Shown piece by piece: positions 52,959 to 64,000 of a stretch of DNA of 64,000 bases. The notes beneath the pieces are model-generated. The model was not told the origin of the DNA. It worked only from the letters and a program-made list of their open reading frames with translations, and did not search any database. The position numbers and the translations under genes are program-made. Each line of letters starts with the position of its first letter. Position 1 is the first letter of the stretch. Where the stretch lies: the NCBI RefSeq assembly GCF_010093815.1, contig NW_022985561.1, positions 934,045 through 998,044 of the forward strand, read 5' to 3'. Source of the stretch: Pseudovirgaria hyperparasitica (taxonomy: Eukaryota; Ascomycota; Dothideomycetes; Acrospermales; Acrospermaceae).

Positions 52959-55439
52959 ATGATGTCTCCCACCAGTTCCGAAGACGACTATCATGAGTTT
53001 GGCGACCGCTATGCTATTGACGACATGAGCGACTATGGCCGATGGGAATCATCACAACAACTTCAGGTTAGCCCCGCTATCGTATGCACTGGGCATGTCA
53101 TGTACTGATGAACGGGTACTCCAGATAAGACAGGCCTCGCGCTCTGTCACCTCGCCCATCTCCAGCCCAAGATACCTCGATCACGATTACACAAGCGAAT
53201 GTCCATCGTCAAGTCCCGGAAATCATGCCCCACTTACCTATCGACCACGGAGATATGACAACTTCTACGAGGTTCCCTCGCCGAGAGAGCGAGATCAAAT
53301 CGACCCAGTGGTGGGTGAACCGGAATGGCCTCCGCCTGGATGGGAAGAGGACGCTGTCATGAGCGCCCGGGAAGCACAGCGGTTCATATGCGATGGAGCC
53401 AATACCTTTAATGGAACGTTAGAAGATGTACCGAATGCACCATACCATTACAAGTTCTTCGCGACTATTGATAATGAGTGCCAGAGTCGATCAGATCGAT
53501 CCGAGTTTGCTCATGCGTCGTTCAAGAACATATCCATGACTTTAGCAGGGTCTGCAGATACAGCGCCACCCACGGCATCGTTAGAACAGCCATGTATGGC
53601 ACATTGCTTCGGGAGATTTCCTGGCACTACGACCCTCAATTATCGAGTGAGCAGCATGGGCACTCTTCAGCCTCCTTTGACCTTTAGGTCAAACACTTAT
53701 CCGAAAAAGATCAGACTTCTGCATATCCTAGACCGTCTGCGGGAGCTCGAGAAAGGCCTCGAAGATGAAGTGCGTTCGGTACTAGGCCAGTTGTGTATTT
53801 ACCTTTTAACAGTTTGATAGGACCCAGAAGAGTTGTACAAAACCTTATACGACGTGCTTATTGAGGATCCAGATCGACATACAAATCCACACTACGGGAT
53901 GGAGCTACAGATTGCCGATCTAATCAATGTTCTCACGAACCCAGACTGGATAAATTTCTCTTTATCAAAAAACCAGGTCGTTGCTAAATTTTTCGATTCG
54001 CGGGACGCAAACAAGAGACAAAAGTTCTTTCATCAACTGCTGTTATCGGTTGAATTATATTTACGGATTGAGTCAAAACAACATGACATGGGTCCAAAAC
54101 GCAGGGTTCTTCGTCAGCTTCCACCCAAAGTAGCTTGGGACATGGCTGTCGCACAGCGGTGGATGGAAAACATGGTCATCACTCGAGAGGCGAGTTCCTC
54201 GCATAGGAGCACTTTTAGCTACGACTACCCAAGCAAGACAAGGCAAAAGGAAGCACTGAGAAGGTTTGCTTCATTACTAAAATGGCCCAACATGGACGAA
54301 GTCGATTATATCCTGGAAGAGAAAGACAGTAAGGAGAAGCCTCTAGAAGACCGCTCGGCTGATGCAATGTCTTGGTTCTCTGGAGTCATTCTTCCAGGGC
54401 CAACCATGCCCTGGATTCTTATGAACACACTAATAGACTGCGACACGGTAGCCGGCGATGCCCTTAAAGTTCTCACACACATGTCTCCCTTCTCTGGGTT
54501 CCAATACCGAGCGAGCACTTATTGGTCATATCAGTGCATTGTAGGTAAAGTTCTCGGAGCTGCCAGGGGTGTCGGCCACGTAGCTGGATGGGTCGGACCT
54601 TGTGCATATGCACCTGACTTGCGCAGAACTGAGTGTGCTAGAGTCCGACAATACTCTTCACCAGAGCCCATAATGACCCCTAGAGATGTGGAGACCATAG
54701 CGGAACGTACTGATGCGCTTGGTCCAGAGTATGACCAATACCCAGTTGCCGACTATGACATTGCGACTCCGGATCTAGAGGACGTGACGGATGCCATCCG
54801 AATCGAGAAGCTTGTTTTCAATATTGTGGAAGACCAGTCTCGGTCTACTAAGGTGTCTAAGCATACCCCCTATACATGGGACGCTGCGCTACAATTTGCG
54901 TGTGGCTCGGAAAGTTGGAAGATGAGATTGAAGTATAATGTCGACTTCGTCACAGCTTTTCCGTGCCACAATGGACCACACGGTAAGGCAACCGCCCTCG
55001 GATGCAGCGACACGCTGATTTCAATTTTCTAGCGCTATTCAATGACTATAAGTACCATGCATTGAAAGTAGACCACGGACTTGTTGACATCCATGACTGG
55101 GCAGACCAGGCCCGAGGTTCGTATCAACCTGACCACCAATCGCCTACCAACGGCCCACCATTCAGCTCCCTGCAAAGAGACAGATCACGATCTCCCACCC
55201 AAGAGCCAGCTCATCGTCAGATCAACGAAGTCATGGCAATCGAAGCATTCGGCGTCAGCGACAATGAGGTTTTCGCTCGGTCTTGGTGTGCGCAATGGGG
55301 TCACAGCGCAATCATTGCAAATATCAAGGAGACTTGTCTAGCGTGCGCGATTCGGGAGGCTTATGCTGCGTGCATAAGCGTTGTCATTCTTACTGAGGGT
55401 GGTCGAGACCATGAGAGGGATCAAGGTGTTCATGTATGA
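52959..55439 (+). CDS. Large fungal protein of unknown function, 773 aa
   Basis: Four exons: 52959-53066, 53125-53769, 53821-54982 and 55033-55439, with phases 0, 0 and 1. It starts MMSPTSSEDDYHEFGDRYAI. Residues 1-120 are disordered with SP motifs and an aromatic/acidic patch. From about 250 onward it looks like a folded, mostly helical domain: DPEELYKTLYDVLIEDPDRH, MELQIADLINVLTNPDWINF, FFDSRDANKRQKFFHQLLLS and LPPKVAWDMAVAQRWMENM. A second conserved-looking part includes GVILPGPTMPWILMNTLIDC and FQYRASTYWSYQCIVGKVLG. The end has two cysteines in ETCLACAIREAYAACISVVI and a short acidic tail. I believe similar proteins occur widely in filamentous fungi, but I know no function and see no catalytic motif or membrane helix. 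Confidence 0.78.
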
Positions 55440-56122
55440 CTTGAGCTCTCCCGTAATTGTATGGAAACGTTGAGCACGTACATGTATACGAATTTGAGAG
55501 CCATGGACAGGAGTTAGTCCAAAAGCGCGGCGCTTGCAGTTTTACAATCATACATGGGAGACTCATGGGCCTGTACGACGGGACGGCAGTTCAATCGTTA
55601 CAGAAGTGTAGTCCAAGTTTTATTGACTCCGCGACAGTTTCATTACATAAGAGATCCTAAAATAGAGAGGTGTGATTTTATGACTGCTACGTAAAGATGT
55701 TGAAATAATTTACCTCCATTAAATATCGTTAATGTTCATGGTTGGCCGAAGACAGGCCGATTGTTTGATCCCGGTCGACTTCCGTCATTGGTAGGAACGA
55801 CGGACCTACTTGTTACTACTACTGCTAGATCTCTAACCTTCTTACTGTATGGCAATGACCGACAAATTCTTGATCTTGTCCACAAGCACACTCCAATCGC
55901 GTTTGCACGCCCCACAAACACATCGTATCGCATCTCCGAACTCACAAGCAGGTATTCAAGAGCTGTCACACAATCTCCGTGTGCCTCGGCCGACTGGACC
56001 AGAGCACAAACGGGTGTCCTTGCGTCTTGATCTCACGTATATGCTAGCGATCCTGCGTATACCCTCCCAGAACTACCATAAACCGAGTGTCATATATCAA
56101 GAATAAATCTCGCCTTCACAGC
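55440..56122. other. Intergenic space, nothing recognised
   Basis: 683 bp between two plus-strand genes, holding the 3' end of one and the promoter of the next. No coding signal. Confidence 0.45.
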
Positions 56123-59100
56123 ATGGTCCGCGCCGCGGCACCTTCCGCTCTTCACGAACTTCGCAATTCCACCAGCCCGGAAACACAAATCAATGCTCTC
56201 AAACAGCTCAAGAATGAAATAGTAGGCCATGATCAGCGCAAGGAACGTGTGATACGGCATGGAGGTGTTGCTGTATTGGCAGTGATACTTTCAAGGTCAA
56301 TGACCAAAGGGACAGGTACATTAAGGATTGCAGATGGCAGCAAGTCACTGGCGGCAGGATCGAGAGGGACAGAACCAGATTGGAGCGAAAATGATGAGAT
56401 CAGGCTACAAATCACTTTAATTATAGGAAGTCTAGCTCTAGCAGGACCGGCATATGTCCCGCCGCTGCTCAATGGGGGCGTTGTGGAACTTGTCATGGAG
56501 TTGCTGTCACCCTCGAAAAATCCGTCGAAGCTGGTTGCTGCGGCATTGCGGACTCTCAACGTCATCGCGGACGTTCTGTCCCTGGATCGACTAGTTGACA
56601 CGTCTGATACTAGTAGCAGAGCGCGATTCCTATCTTGCCTGTACTCGTCGAAGAGCGTCATTGACAGCTTACATGAGCTGTTGTCAAGACAGTACAACAC
56701 TCTGGTGACCAGGACCGAAGTTTCGCTCACAGCACAGCTGATTCACAAGACATGCTCGAAGGATGTTACCCAGCTTGCAGTAGTCAAGAGCTCGGTTATG
56801 GACTCATTAGCATTCCAACTTGCTACAAGGCTTTCAAATGTCAATGCAGCCCAGGATACTGTACTCGTACATTTGCTGGATGCTATTAGTACGGTCATGG
56901 GGCACTCAAACTACCGCAGAGCTAGATTTCTTTACTCAAACGCTATCAGTGGCCTCACACCAATCCTCAAATCCCCCTTTTCTGGATGCAGTACAAATGG
57001 CAACTCAGCCCCGGAACACGCTTCTCACACAGCTGTCACGCCCAAACCCATAAACCAGGATCAGCTAGGTATACCAAATATCCCCAGTACTCACTCTAAG
57101 CCCCCTGTTCACCCAGAACTTCTTTCGGATCCGGTGTTTGCAAGCATAGCGAAACCACACAGCAAGGATGACTTTGATAGACCCATTTTCACTTGGCTGT
57201 TGCACATTGCAAGACAAGGCCAGGGTTTGACCAGGCTTGCAGCCATAAAGGTGGTGGCATCATTAAGCCTGCTGCTCGAAGACTATCCTGCTTTAGTTAC
57301 AGTGGATCACAAAGCACGAGAAAAGACCTTTTCTCTCCTCCTAATACCATTGGTGGTCAGAATGATAGAGGATGCCGATAATACAGTTCGTAAGCATAAG
57401 GGGCAACAGGATTTGGTCGAAGCCAGAAAAATTTTGCCGGACGCACTGCTTGTACTAGGCAGAATGATCTGTCACAGCCCAAGTCTGCAAAGAGCAGCGG
57501 TGGATGCGAAGTCGATTCCAATGATATGCGAGATTCTCAAGAATACATTTGATTCGATGCAGACAGTTACCAAGCCGATGTGGAGATCGGACCCCTCGGA
57601 GGGAGCCTCAGATGATCTTTCAGTAGATCCTACATCGTCGACATTGGGCGATACTGGTCTTTCTCTCGAGTTTAGCCATGCCCTGATGGTACGGTTGGCA
57701 GCTCTAGAGGCCTTGGCTTCCATTGCAAACAAAGAAGATGATTACAGGAAAGCCATCATCGAAGCTGGAGTAATGCCTTGTGTCACGAATGCTTTGGTCC
57801 CATTCCAGGATGGTCTTCCACCATCGACATTGAAAGTAGGTCCAAAAGACGGGAACCCTACGGCAGTGCTGATCAGCGCCTGCAAAACGGCGACAGCGAT
57901 GTCGAGATCAGTGGGAATTCTTAGGACAAGCCTGATCGACTGCGGTATCGCAATGCCAATCATGAATCTTCTACAGCATTCGGACATCAATGTGCAGATT
58001 GCTGGCACGGAGGTACTCTGCAATCTCATGCTTTTTTTCAGTCCGATGCGAGATGTATGTTGCAGGCCCTCCTTGCGTGTAACGATCCACTAACGAGATG
58101 CGGCAGGGCCTTCTTCAGTCAGGGGCATTGAAAACACTCTGCCGAAACGCTCATTCAGCGAACAAGAAAATGCGACTTCTCTCGCTATGGGCTCTAAAGC
58201 ATGCTGTTATGCAATCAGACGATGGAACCAAAATCCGTTGTCTCGATGAGCTTGGGACTGGCTGGTTAACTCAGGCTCTGACTGGTGATTCGAGCGACTC
58301 CGCAAACAGTGTTTCGGGTCACTCGAGGCTGAACACACAGCTAGGCATGGGTACTTCCAATGCCGCTGGCGAGCAAGTAGACATTTTGAACACTCCTGAC
58401 GAGTCTTCGATGGATATCGACGACGACGACGAAGTTAGCTCAGATGGAGAGTCCGGTCGTCACTTTGGTGATCCTGCCAGATTAGATCCTAGCTCTCGTC
58501 TTCTGCCACCTCCTCGACAAATTCAGTTTGAGACCGAAGCGGAGCTTAAGAGGAGGCAGAGACTCATTAAAACCTATGAAATGGACCCGGCTGTTCGTGC
58601 TAGGAAAATTGAATTACAAATCCAGGCACAGGCACTCGACTTCATTCGAAATATTATCGGTGACGCCAAAGGCAATTATGAATTGATCGACCACATCCTT
58701 CAAACCATTACTCCAGGTCGATTTTTCGACATACTGACTGCCAAACTGCGTCCGCCATCATCTAATGCCTTATCGCTTGAAGTCAGCAAGTCGACTTCAC
58801 AACGAGAGAACCTAGCCCCTCCGAACGAACAAACTCCTGAGATTCTTCTCTCAACTATCCAAGTACTCGTCCACATCGCCAACGGTCGCCCCTCCCAAAG
58901 ATCCCTCCTCATTTCTCACAGCACCTTACTCACGCTGTTACTCCCATACTTCAGACACCCAAATCCTGAAATTCGGGTTGCGATGCTTTGGCTGAATAAT
59001 AACCTCACGTGGTTAGACGACTCTGGTGAGGCATCCTCGGCGCGCCAACGCGCACTGGATCTGAGGAATGCAGGTTGGGAGAATGCGGTCAAGGGGCTCG

Positions 59101-59288
59101 TTGCAGATGGTATGGGCAATCTCGACTGCAAAGAGAGAGCTAAGACATGCATGCAGCAGTATCATGTACTTTTGAATGAGAATCGAGGGACCGAGAGTGT
59201 CATGGGACAAGGGCCTATGGAGAGAGGGCATAGAGGATTGGAGCATTCTAGACCGCGGTGGGGACAGGAGGGATCTTCGGGTGCCTGA
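56123..59288 (+). CDS. VID28: Armadillo-repeat protein Vid28/Gid5 (ARMC8 type)
   Basis: Scaffold and substrate-receptor docking subunit of the GID/CTLH ubiquitin ligase, which in yeast degrades gluconeogenic enzymes when glucose returns. Two exons: 56123-58054 and 58107-59288, phase 0, giving 1037 aa. The N terminus reads LHELRNSTSPETQINALKQL, then KNEIVGHDQRKERVIRHGGV, which is the ARMC8 start. Armadillo-like helices continue throughout (NGGVVELVMELLSPSKNPSK, LIDCGIAMPIMNLLQHSDIN, GLLQSGALKTLCRNAHSANK). A disordered acidic insert lies at about residues 745-800 (SSMDIDDDDEVSSDGESG). The last repeats contain SHSTLLTLLLPYFRHPNPEI. ATG 56123 is preferred to an in-frame ATG at 56087, as the family begins near M-x-RAA/P. 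It is longer than animal ARMC8 because of the insert, as in other fungi. Confidence 0.85.
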
Positions 59289-59586
59289 GCCATGGGTATC
59301 ATATTGTTGTTTGTTATTTGCATCAGAGGCGTCAGGCGCACCAGACGCATGTGGCATACACACCGCCCGAGTACTGGAGGATCACTATATACACTATTTT
59401 TTACACGCGAACACGAGATTGAGCAGGTAGATTAGGCTCAAGGAGCCTCCCATACTCGAATAGCCTCAGCAGACTACCATTATTTCGTCAAACGACCTAA
59501 AATATATATACCAAAGGCTCATAACCAGTCTTTTATTCGGAAGCTCCCTGACGGACGAGTTGTGCATCTAGCTCCCACAACGACTG

Positions 59587-61356
59587 TCAGCCCTTTTGAA
59601 AATAGTTAGCCAGCGTATTCTTCTGACCCGGCCCTGTATCCTTTGGACCCTTCTTCGCACTCCTACGATCCTCATCCACCTTCTTCTCCTTCATGCCCAC
59701 CCTTAAAACTGCCATCAACTCCTCGAACTCCTGGATCCCCACAATGCCTCCACTCGCCTCCTTATGCCCACGTGCAAAACTCTCCCCCAATCGCTCCACA
59801 AGGCTCTCACCACCCTCGCTTGCGACCCTCTGCAATGTCTCGATGATATCCACTTTGTCCCACCCCTCCCGCCCCGCCGCGCACCGCGCAACACGACAGC
59901 TGAAATTCACTCTTCCGGGCAGGTAGCCCGTATTCGCAGCAAGGATAATCTCGAGCTTGGAACTTTTGAGAGTGCCAGCCCAGCGTGTGGCGATGACAGG
60001 GTGAATCTGGCATGGGCTGTGGATGCGGAAGACGGCGATCTTGGCGTCATGCGAGAACGACGGCGGCGAGCGGGCCCAGCGCTGCGTTTCGAGGGAGACT
60101 TCGGCGCGGGCGTCGAGGAGGCGGGCGCTCGAGAGGATGGGCGCCGGACCTGTGGCTGCGAGCAGGGCGGACCATGCGGAGAGCACGTCGTAGGTTGCGG
60201 TGCGGCGCGGGGCGTTGAGGAGCGGGATACATGCGTTCAGCGCGGATTTGGTGTGTGTTTTGGGGTCGAGGTGCGGAGAGAGGTCGGGGAAGGGGGGTTG
60301 CCATTTCAGGGAGCCTAGGTCGCCGTGGGTGCCGACGATGCAGAGCCAGGCTGTTTTGCGGGGGAGGGATGGATGCAGCGGGGCGCAGATGTGGTATGTT
60401 AGCAGCGAGGATGTGGCCACGGGTGGATAGGCGGAGCAGTTTATGTGTTCTGCGCCGGAGGGAAAAGAGGTGAGTGTGCTGTGGTGGTGGTCGATGACGA
60501 GGGCGTGGTGGGGGGTTGGGAGGAGTGCGGGCGATTCACGGGAGCCGTGGTCGAGGACGAATATGTATTTTGGGGTAGGAGAGATAGCGGACATTGCCTC
60601 TCGCTCGGATGCGTCGTGGATGGATGTGCCTTTGTTGAGGAGGTGGATGTTGATCAAGGAGGATGGGAGGCCAAGAGTTGTAAGGGTATGGTGGAGAATG
60701 CATCCAGATGAGAGGCCGTCAGCATCCTTATCAGGAACGATGAGAGTTGGGAGTTGGGCGGAAACACACGCCATGATGAATGTACGAGCGGATTCAATGT
60801 CTGAAGCCGGAGCGGGCCATATTATTCCGCCATCGGGGGCAGTGACCGAGGGTGTCGATTCGTAGGATTTGACGTCAGTTTTCGATTTCTTGGGAGAAGC
60901 TTTGTCTGCAGAGGATGGTGCTTTGCGTTTTGTGCCGGCCATAATCGCTTTTACTTGTTCAGCTTGTTTGACTGTTTTCACTTTGTTTTCCGGCTGAGAC
61001 TTCTCGACTGGTATCCGCGACTTGGCTAATTTGGTCGTTGCAGTTTTTTTGATGATGGACTTCTCTGCTCTCCTCTGAACAGGCTGAAGCTGGGCCGACC
61101 TCGATGATGTGAATGACTTAGGTGACTTGAACGATTTGGTTGGTGTGACAGACTGAGCTTTTGGCTTTTCTGCTTTTGTGAGTGGCTTCGACACAGTCGA
61201 TTTGTATCGTCTCGATTGCGCTAAGTAAGCCGATTTACAGCTAATCCTAGCTTTTGAGGGCAATCTAAGCGTTGCTTGATATCGCGTTGCATTACCACAG
61301 TGGTATAACAGCTCAGAAGCATGCGAGAGTTCTAGGTAAACTGGCATAAGTCTCAA
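59587..61356 (-). CDS. DHH-family phosphoesterase (RecJ/DHHA1-like) with two candidate starts
   Basis: Predicted metal-dependent phosphoesterase. Single exon, 589 aa from ATG 61356. The DHH core starts at about residue 180: LIVPDKDADGLSSG (Asp209, Asp211, Asp213), YIFVLDHGSRES (Asp269) and ALVIDHHHSTL (Asp289, His290, His291). A DHHA1-like C-terminal half follows, with SSKLEIILAANTGYLPGRVN and a GHKEASGGIVGIQE motif matching the GGH..A.G substrate-binding pattern. Residues 1-50 are basic with few acids (RYQATLRLPSKARISC), like a mitochondrial presequence, and 50-138 is a Lys/Ser/Thr-rich linker. Met139 (ATG 60942) begins MAGTKRKAPSSADKASPKKS, which looks like a true start with a nuclear signal. 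The substrate (ssDNA, oligonucleotide or nucleotide) is unknown. LeuRS lies upstream on the same strand. Confidence 0.85.
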   Translation of the reverse strand: MRLMPVYLELSHASELLYHCGNATRYQATLRLPSKARISCKSAYLAQSRRYKSTVSKPLTKAEKPKAQSVTPTKSFKSPKSFTSSRSAQLQPVQRRAEKSIIKKTATTKLAKSRIPVEKSQPENKVKTVKQAEQVKAIMAGTKRKAPSSADKASPKKSKTDVKSYESTPSVTAPDGGIIWPAPASDIESARTFIMACVSAQLPTLIVPDKDADGLSSGCILHHTLTTLGLPSSLINIHLLNKGTSIHDASEREAMSAISPTPKYIFVLDHGSRESPALLPTPHHALVIDHHHSTLTSFPSGAEHINCSAYPPVATSSLLTYHICAPLHPSLPRKTAWLCIVGTHGDLGSLKWQPPFPDLSPHLDPKTHTKSALNACIPLLNAPRRTATYDVLSAWSALLAATGPAPILSSARLLDARAEVSLETQRWARSPPSFSHDAKIAVFRIHSPCQIHPVIATRWAGTLKSSKLEIILAANTGYLPGRVNFSCRVARCAAGREGWDKVDIIETLQRVASEGGESLVERLGESFARGHKEASGGIVGIQEFEELMAVLRVGMKEKKVDEDRRSAKKGPKDTGPGQKNTLANYFQKG

Positions 61357-61703
61357 CCGGGTTCAGAAGATGAAGTTCTATGTAATGAGTAGTAAATGAT
61401 CGACAAAGTGATGCTACGGCTCCAGGTAAGAAGTAAGGGAAGTTGAACAGGAGACATCAATGACATCATGTGATTGTGCTTAGTCCGAAAACAGACTATA
61501 GCGAAGTAGTGCACCAATCGGGTTGGAAGGGCTGATTACCTGTATTGCTGCAACAGCAGTGTCACGGCAAACATCTTACTTGTAGGCAAATCGCTCTAAT
61601 ATACATAGCATTGGAGGATTGGGTTGAGAGATTCTGCAGTCATTGCAACCTTGGCTCGAAAGAATGTCGCATGCCAGCGTTGTTGACCTTGCTTCACAGA
61701 TCA
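61357..61703. other. Spacer between the tandem LeuRS and DHH genes
   Basis: 347 bp holding the LeuRS 3' end and the DHH promoter. Nothing else was recognised. Confidence 0.45.
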
Positions 61704-64000
61704 TCAACGCTTGATGTTCACATTTCGAACTCTGCCTTTTCTGATGGACCAATACAAGTCGCCTTCCCCGAGGTCTGACTCCCATCTCCCGCCAGGGCCG
61801 AGATCCTTCGCGCTCTGCTCGTTGCCCATAAGCTGTTCTATGATCCATTCGCGTACAGCTTGCTTGCCGTGTAACTCTAGATTTGTATCGTCATTTGTGT
61901 GCAATTGCAGCGATTCAGGCAGTTCTGGAACTTCAATGGTCAAACGTTTCTTGCCATTGACTGAAACAACGAGCGTCGAGGTCTGAGGTCTGAGAGTCCT
62001 CAAAGCATGCGGGTCAACTACCGGAAATGGTTGTTCGAGGACAGAAGATGGAGGGTTTGTCATCCCCGAATGCAGGTTTTCCCAGCATTCCTCTGCAAAT
62101 GCTGGTGTAATGGGCGCCATCAGATGAACAAGTACAGCTGTTGAGGCGTATTGTGTGTACTTGGAACAGCGTTGAGCGTGCTGGGCGATTTCATTGGTCA
62201 GTTTGATCAGATCTGAAACAACTGTATTCAAGCTGTAGTCTGTTTCCAGCGATTGTGTGACTGAAGCGATCGTTTCCTGTGTGAGCAGCCATAGAGCAGC
62301 GTCGCTGCCATGCAATGCTTGTAGGGTAAACTCATTGAGTGAGATGACGCTATCGCTCGGTTGACAGAGTCGCCAGAGCTTGCGGAACCAGCGCTGAATG
62401 CCCACAATACGTTGAGGTTCCCACTCAAGCACTTCGCTCACTGGAGCCGCAAACAACATGTGAGCACGTGTTGCGTCCGCGCCAAACTCTGCAATGCATC
62501 CTGCTGGATCGACACCATTATGTTTACTTTTCGACATCTTTTCAAAAGATATGTTGGGCGTAATCCCGCTACTTCGAATCTTCGGACTTTCGCCATTGCA
62601 CGTATCTACCTCTGAGGGGTGCAAAAACTTACCAGTTGACGGATCTGAGAATGTTTTTCCATGAACCATACCTTGACTTATAAGTCGCTTGAATGGCTCC
62701 CCGTTATTGTCATTCCGGTTTCCACGAGGCCATAGAGTCGTAGTGGCAAGGAACTTCGCGATGAAACGGGCATACAGTAGATGTAAGATTGCGTGCTCAA
62801 CACCACCGATGTATATATCGACCGGCATGATTGCATCGGCGATCTCAGGAATCATGGGGACATCTGCAGATCTTGGTGTGAGATAGCGGAACATGTACCA
62901 AGACGAGTCCATGAAGGTGTCCATCGTGTCAGTCTCGCGCTTTGCAGGCCCGAGACATTTCGGGCAAGAGGTCTCGAGCCAATCCGGTATGTGATCCAGT
63001 GGATTGCCTCCTTTACCTGTGAGCTGACCAGGCCTGAGCTTGGGCAGCTCAACAGGCAGATCCGAGTCGGGGACAGGAACGACACCGCAAGTATCACAAT
63101 GTACCATTGGTATGGGGCAGCCCCAGTACCTTTGCCGACTGATGAGCCAGTCTCTCAGACGCCAGTTCTCTGTTTTGAACGATTTTGCATCAGCGCTGAG
63201 AGATCCCAGAATTGTACAGAGCGCATCGATCGCTTGATTCGACTGCATTCCGGCGAATGAACCGCACGAGTCACCGAGGATGCCTTTCTTTGTGAAGGGC
63301 TCGGGAGATCCATCGGCTAGTCCGGAATGTGCTTCTTCGGTAAGACAATCTGCGTCAGAGCTTGCAGGATATATCACAAGTTTTATCGGTTGGTCAGTGT
63401 TCTCCCGCCAGAAGTCGAAATCGCGCTTGTCATGTCCGGGAACTCCCATGACTGCCCCAGATCCATAATCGTCAATCACATAGGGTGCTACGAATATCGG
63501 TATGGCCTGATCTTTCAAAGCAGGCTCAAGTACAGATACGGGATTCTCTGCGTATAAGTTCGGCAGCCGAAATCCAGATTTAGAATCGGGAGTGAGGTTA
63601 TGTGCAGCTTCGACGAAACACCGGAGCTCCCGGTTCTTCTCTTTCTCTCGTTTGACAAGAGGATGATTTAAAGAGAGAGCTAGATACTGAACCCCGAAGA
63701 CAGTGTCTAGCCTGGTCGTAAAGACCTCGGCCTGGTGTACTGCATGTTCGTGTTTAGAATGAATTCTGAAGTTGAGCCTTGCTCCCTGAGACCGTCCGAT
63801 CCAAGCTCGTTGTTGAGAGAGTACTCGAGCCGGCCAATTACCTGTTTCCTGCATTGATGTTAGATTATCGACCAAGGACTCCTGGAAGGCCTTAATACGC
63901 AGAAACCACTGTGAAAGACAGCGCTTCTCCACTTTGGCGCCGGACCGCCACGATAAGCCGTTGGCGTCCACCTGCTCATTTGCAAGGACTGTACCATCGA
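61704..64000 (-). CDS. NAM2: Mitochondrial leucyl-tRNA synthetase (5' partial)
   Basis: Charges mitochondrial tRNA-Leu; in yeast the same protein also helps splice mitochondrial group I introns. The frame is open from the right edge ([15 protein letters not shown]) to the stop at 61704, about 765 residues, so the start and the HIGH motif lie outside. Visible: [31 protein letters not shown], the CP1 editing domain ([16 protein letters not shown] and [20 protein letters not shown] with its conserved Asp), the second Zn-like cluster region ([16 protein letters not shown]), [37 protein letters not shown], the catalytic [12 protein letters not shown] loop, and the anticodon-binding helices near [17 protein letters not shown]. 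This bacterial-type architecture marks the mitochondrial form. The assignment is firm. Confidence 0.95.
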   Translation of the reverse strand, partial: DGTVLANEQVDANGLSWRSGAKVEKRCLSQWFLRIKAFQESLVDNLTSMQETGNWPARVLSQQRAWIGRSQGARLNFRIHSKHEHAVHQAEVFTTRLDTVFGVQYLALSLNHPLVKREKEKNRELRCFVEAAHNLTPDSKSGFRLPNLYAENPVSVLEPALKDQAIPIFVAPYVIDDYGSGAVMGVPGHDKRDFDFWRENTDQPIKLVIYPASSDADCLTEEAHSGLADGSPEPFTKKGILGDSCGSFAGMQSNQAIDALCTILGSLSADAKSFKTENWRLRDWLISRQRYWGCPIPMVHCDTCGVVPVPDSDLPVELPKLRPGQLTGKGGNPLDHIPDWLETSCPKCLGPAKRETDTMDTFMDSSWYMFRYLTPRSADVPMIPEIADAIMPVDIYIGGVEHAILHLLYARFIAKFLATTTLWPRGNRNDNNGEPFKRLISQGMVHGKTFSDPSTGKFLHPSEVDTCNGESPKIRSSGITPNISFEKMSKSKHNGVDPAGCIAEFGADATRAHMLFAAPVSEVLEWEPQRIVGIQRWFRKLWRLCQPSDSVISLNEFTLQALHGSDAALWLLTQETIASVTQSLETDYSLNTVVSDLIKLTNEIAQHAQRCSKYTQYASTAVLVHLMAPITPAFAEECWENLHSGMTNPPSSVLEQPFPVVDPHALRTLRPQTSTLVVSVNGKKRLTIEVPELPESLQLHTNDDTNLELHGKQAVREWIIEQLMGNEQSAKDLGPGGRWESDLGEGDLYWSIRKGRVRNVNIKR

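Noticed and set aside
59764-60318. 184-aa plus-strand ORF
   Set aside because: Antisense to the DHH phosphoesterase gene, whose catalytic motifs establish the coding strand.
1-64000. CRISPR arrays, operons, phage or plasmid features
   Set aside because: The window is fungal nuclear DNA. The tandem repeats present lack spacers, and genes are monocistronic with introns.

Overview
This is nuclear DNA from a filamentous ascomycete (Pezizomycotina). The evidence is the short introns (about 45-105 nt) with GT...AG ends and CTAAC/CTAAT branch sites, the fungal protein families (Mak10, Loc1, Vps55/Vps68, Scc4, PHO80-type cyclin, Gid5/Vid28), the AT-rich blocks that look RIP-mutated, and a fungal cupredoxin membrane protein. 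The class cannot be fixed from the sequence; Dothideomycetes is a guess. Two assembly gaps (N runs) lie at 16935-17079 and 36366-36375.

Region 1 (1-11.4 kb) is compact and housekeeping: MAK10 (NatC, 5' end outside the window), a four-exon CENP-W/Wip1 micro-gene, proteasome alpha-6 (PRE5), VPS55, VPS68, LOC1, an EHT1/ABHD-type alpha/beta hydrolase and the cohesin loader SCC4. VPS55 and VPS68, whose products form one endosomal complex, are tail-to-tail neighbours.

Region 2 (11.4-36 kb) is gene-poor and rich in microsatellites and minisatellites. It holds two MFS sugar-type transporters, a MYND zinc-finger protein, a candidate secreted protein with ten cysteines, a phosphoinositide phospholipase C, a small unknown gene carrying two nearly identical introns, and an orphan zinc-knuckle protein. 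The same 7-bp tandem repeat (GACTCCA) sits upstream of both transporters.

Region 3 (36-50 kb) is repeat-derived and decaying. It has an AT-rich RIP-like block, a cupredoxin-fold membrane protein, a foldback MITE-like element, a cluster of three aminoglycoside-phosphotransferase-like genes (one intact, one with a premature stop, one frameshifted), and a hAT transposase remnant.

Region 4 (50.5-64 kb) returns to ordinary gene density: a PHO80-like cyclin, a 773-aa protein of unknown function, a Vid28/ARMC8-type armadillo protein, a DHH phosphoesterase with two plausible starts, and mitochondrial leucyl-tRNA synthetase running off the right edge.

Most genes were rebuilt by joining exons by hand from reading frame, splice sites and family similarity recalled from memory. 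No alignment or search was run. I saw no tRNA, rRNA, CRISPR array or obvious biosynthetic cluster. The strongest candidates for something unusual are the twin introns at 23890-24035 and the decaying phosphotransferase cluster at 42.5-46.5 kb.
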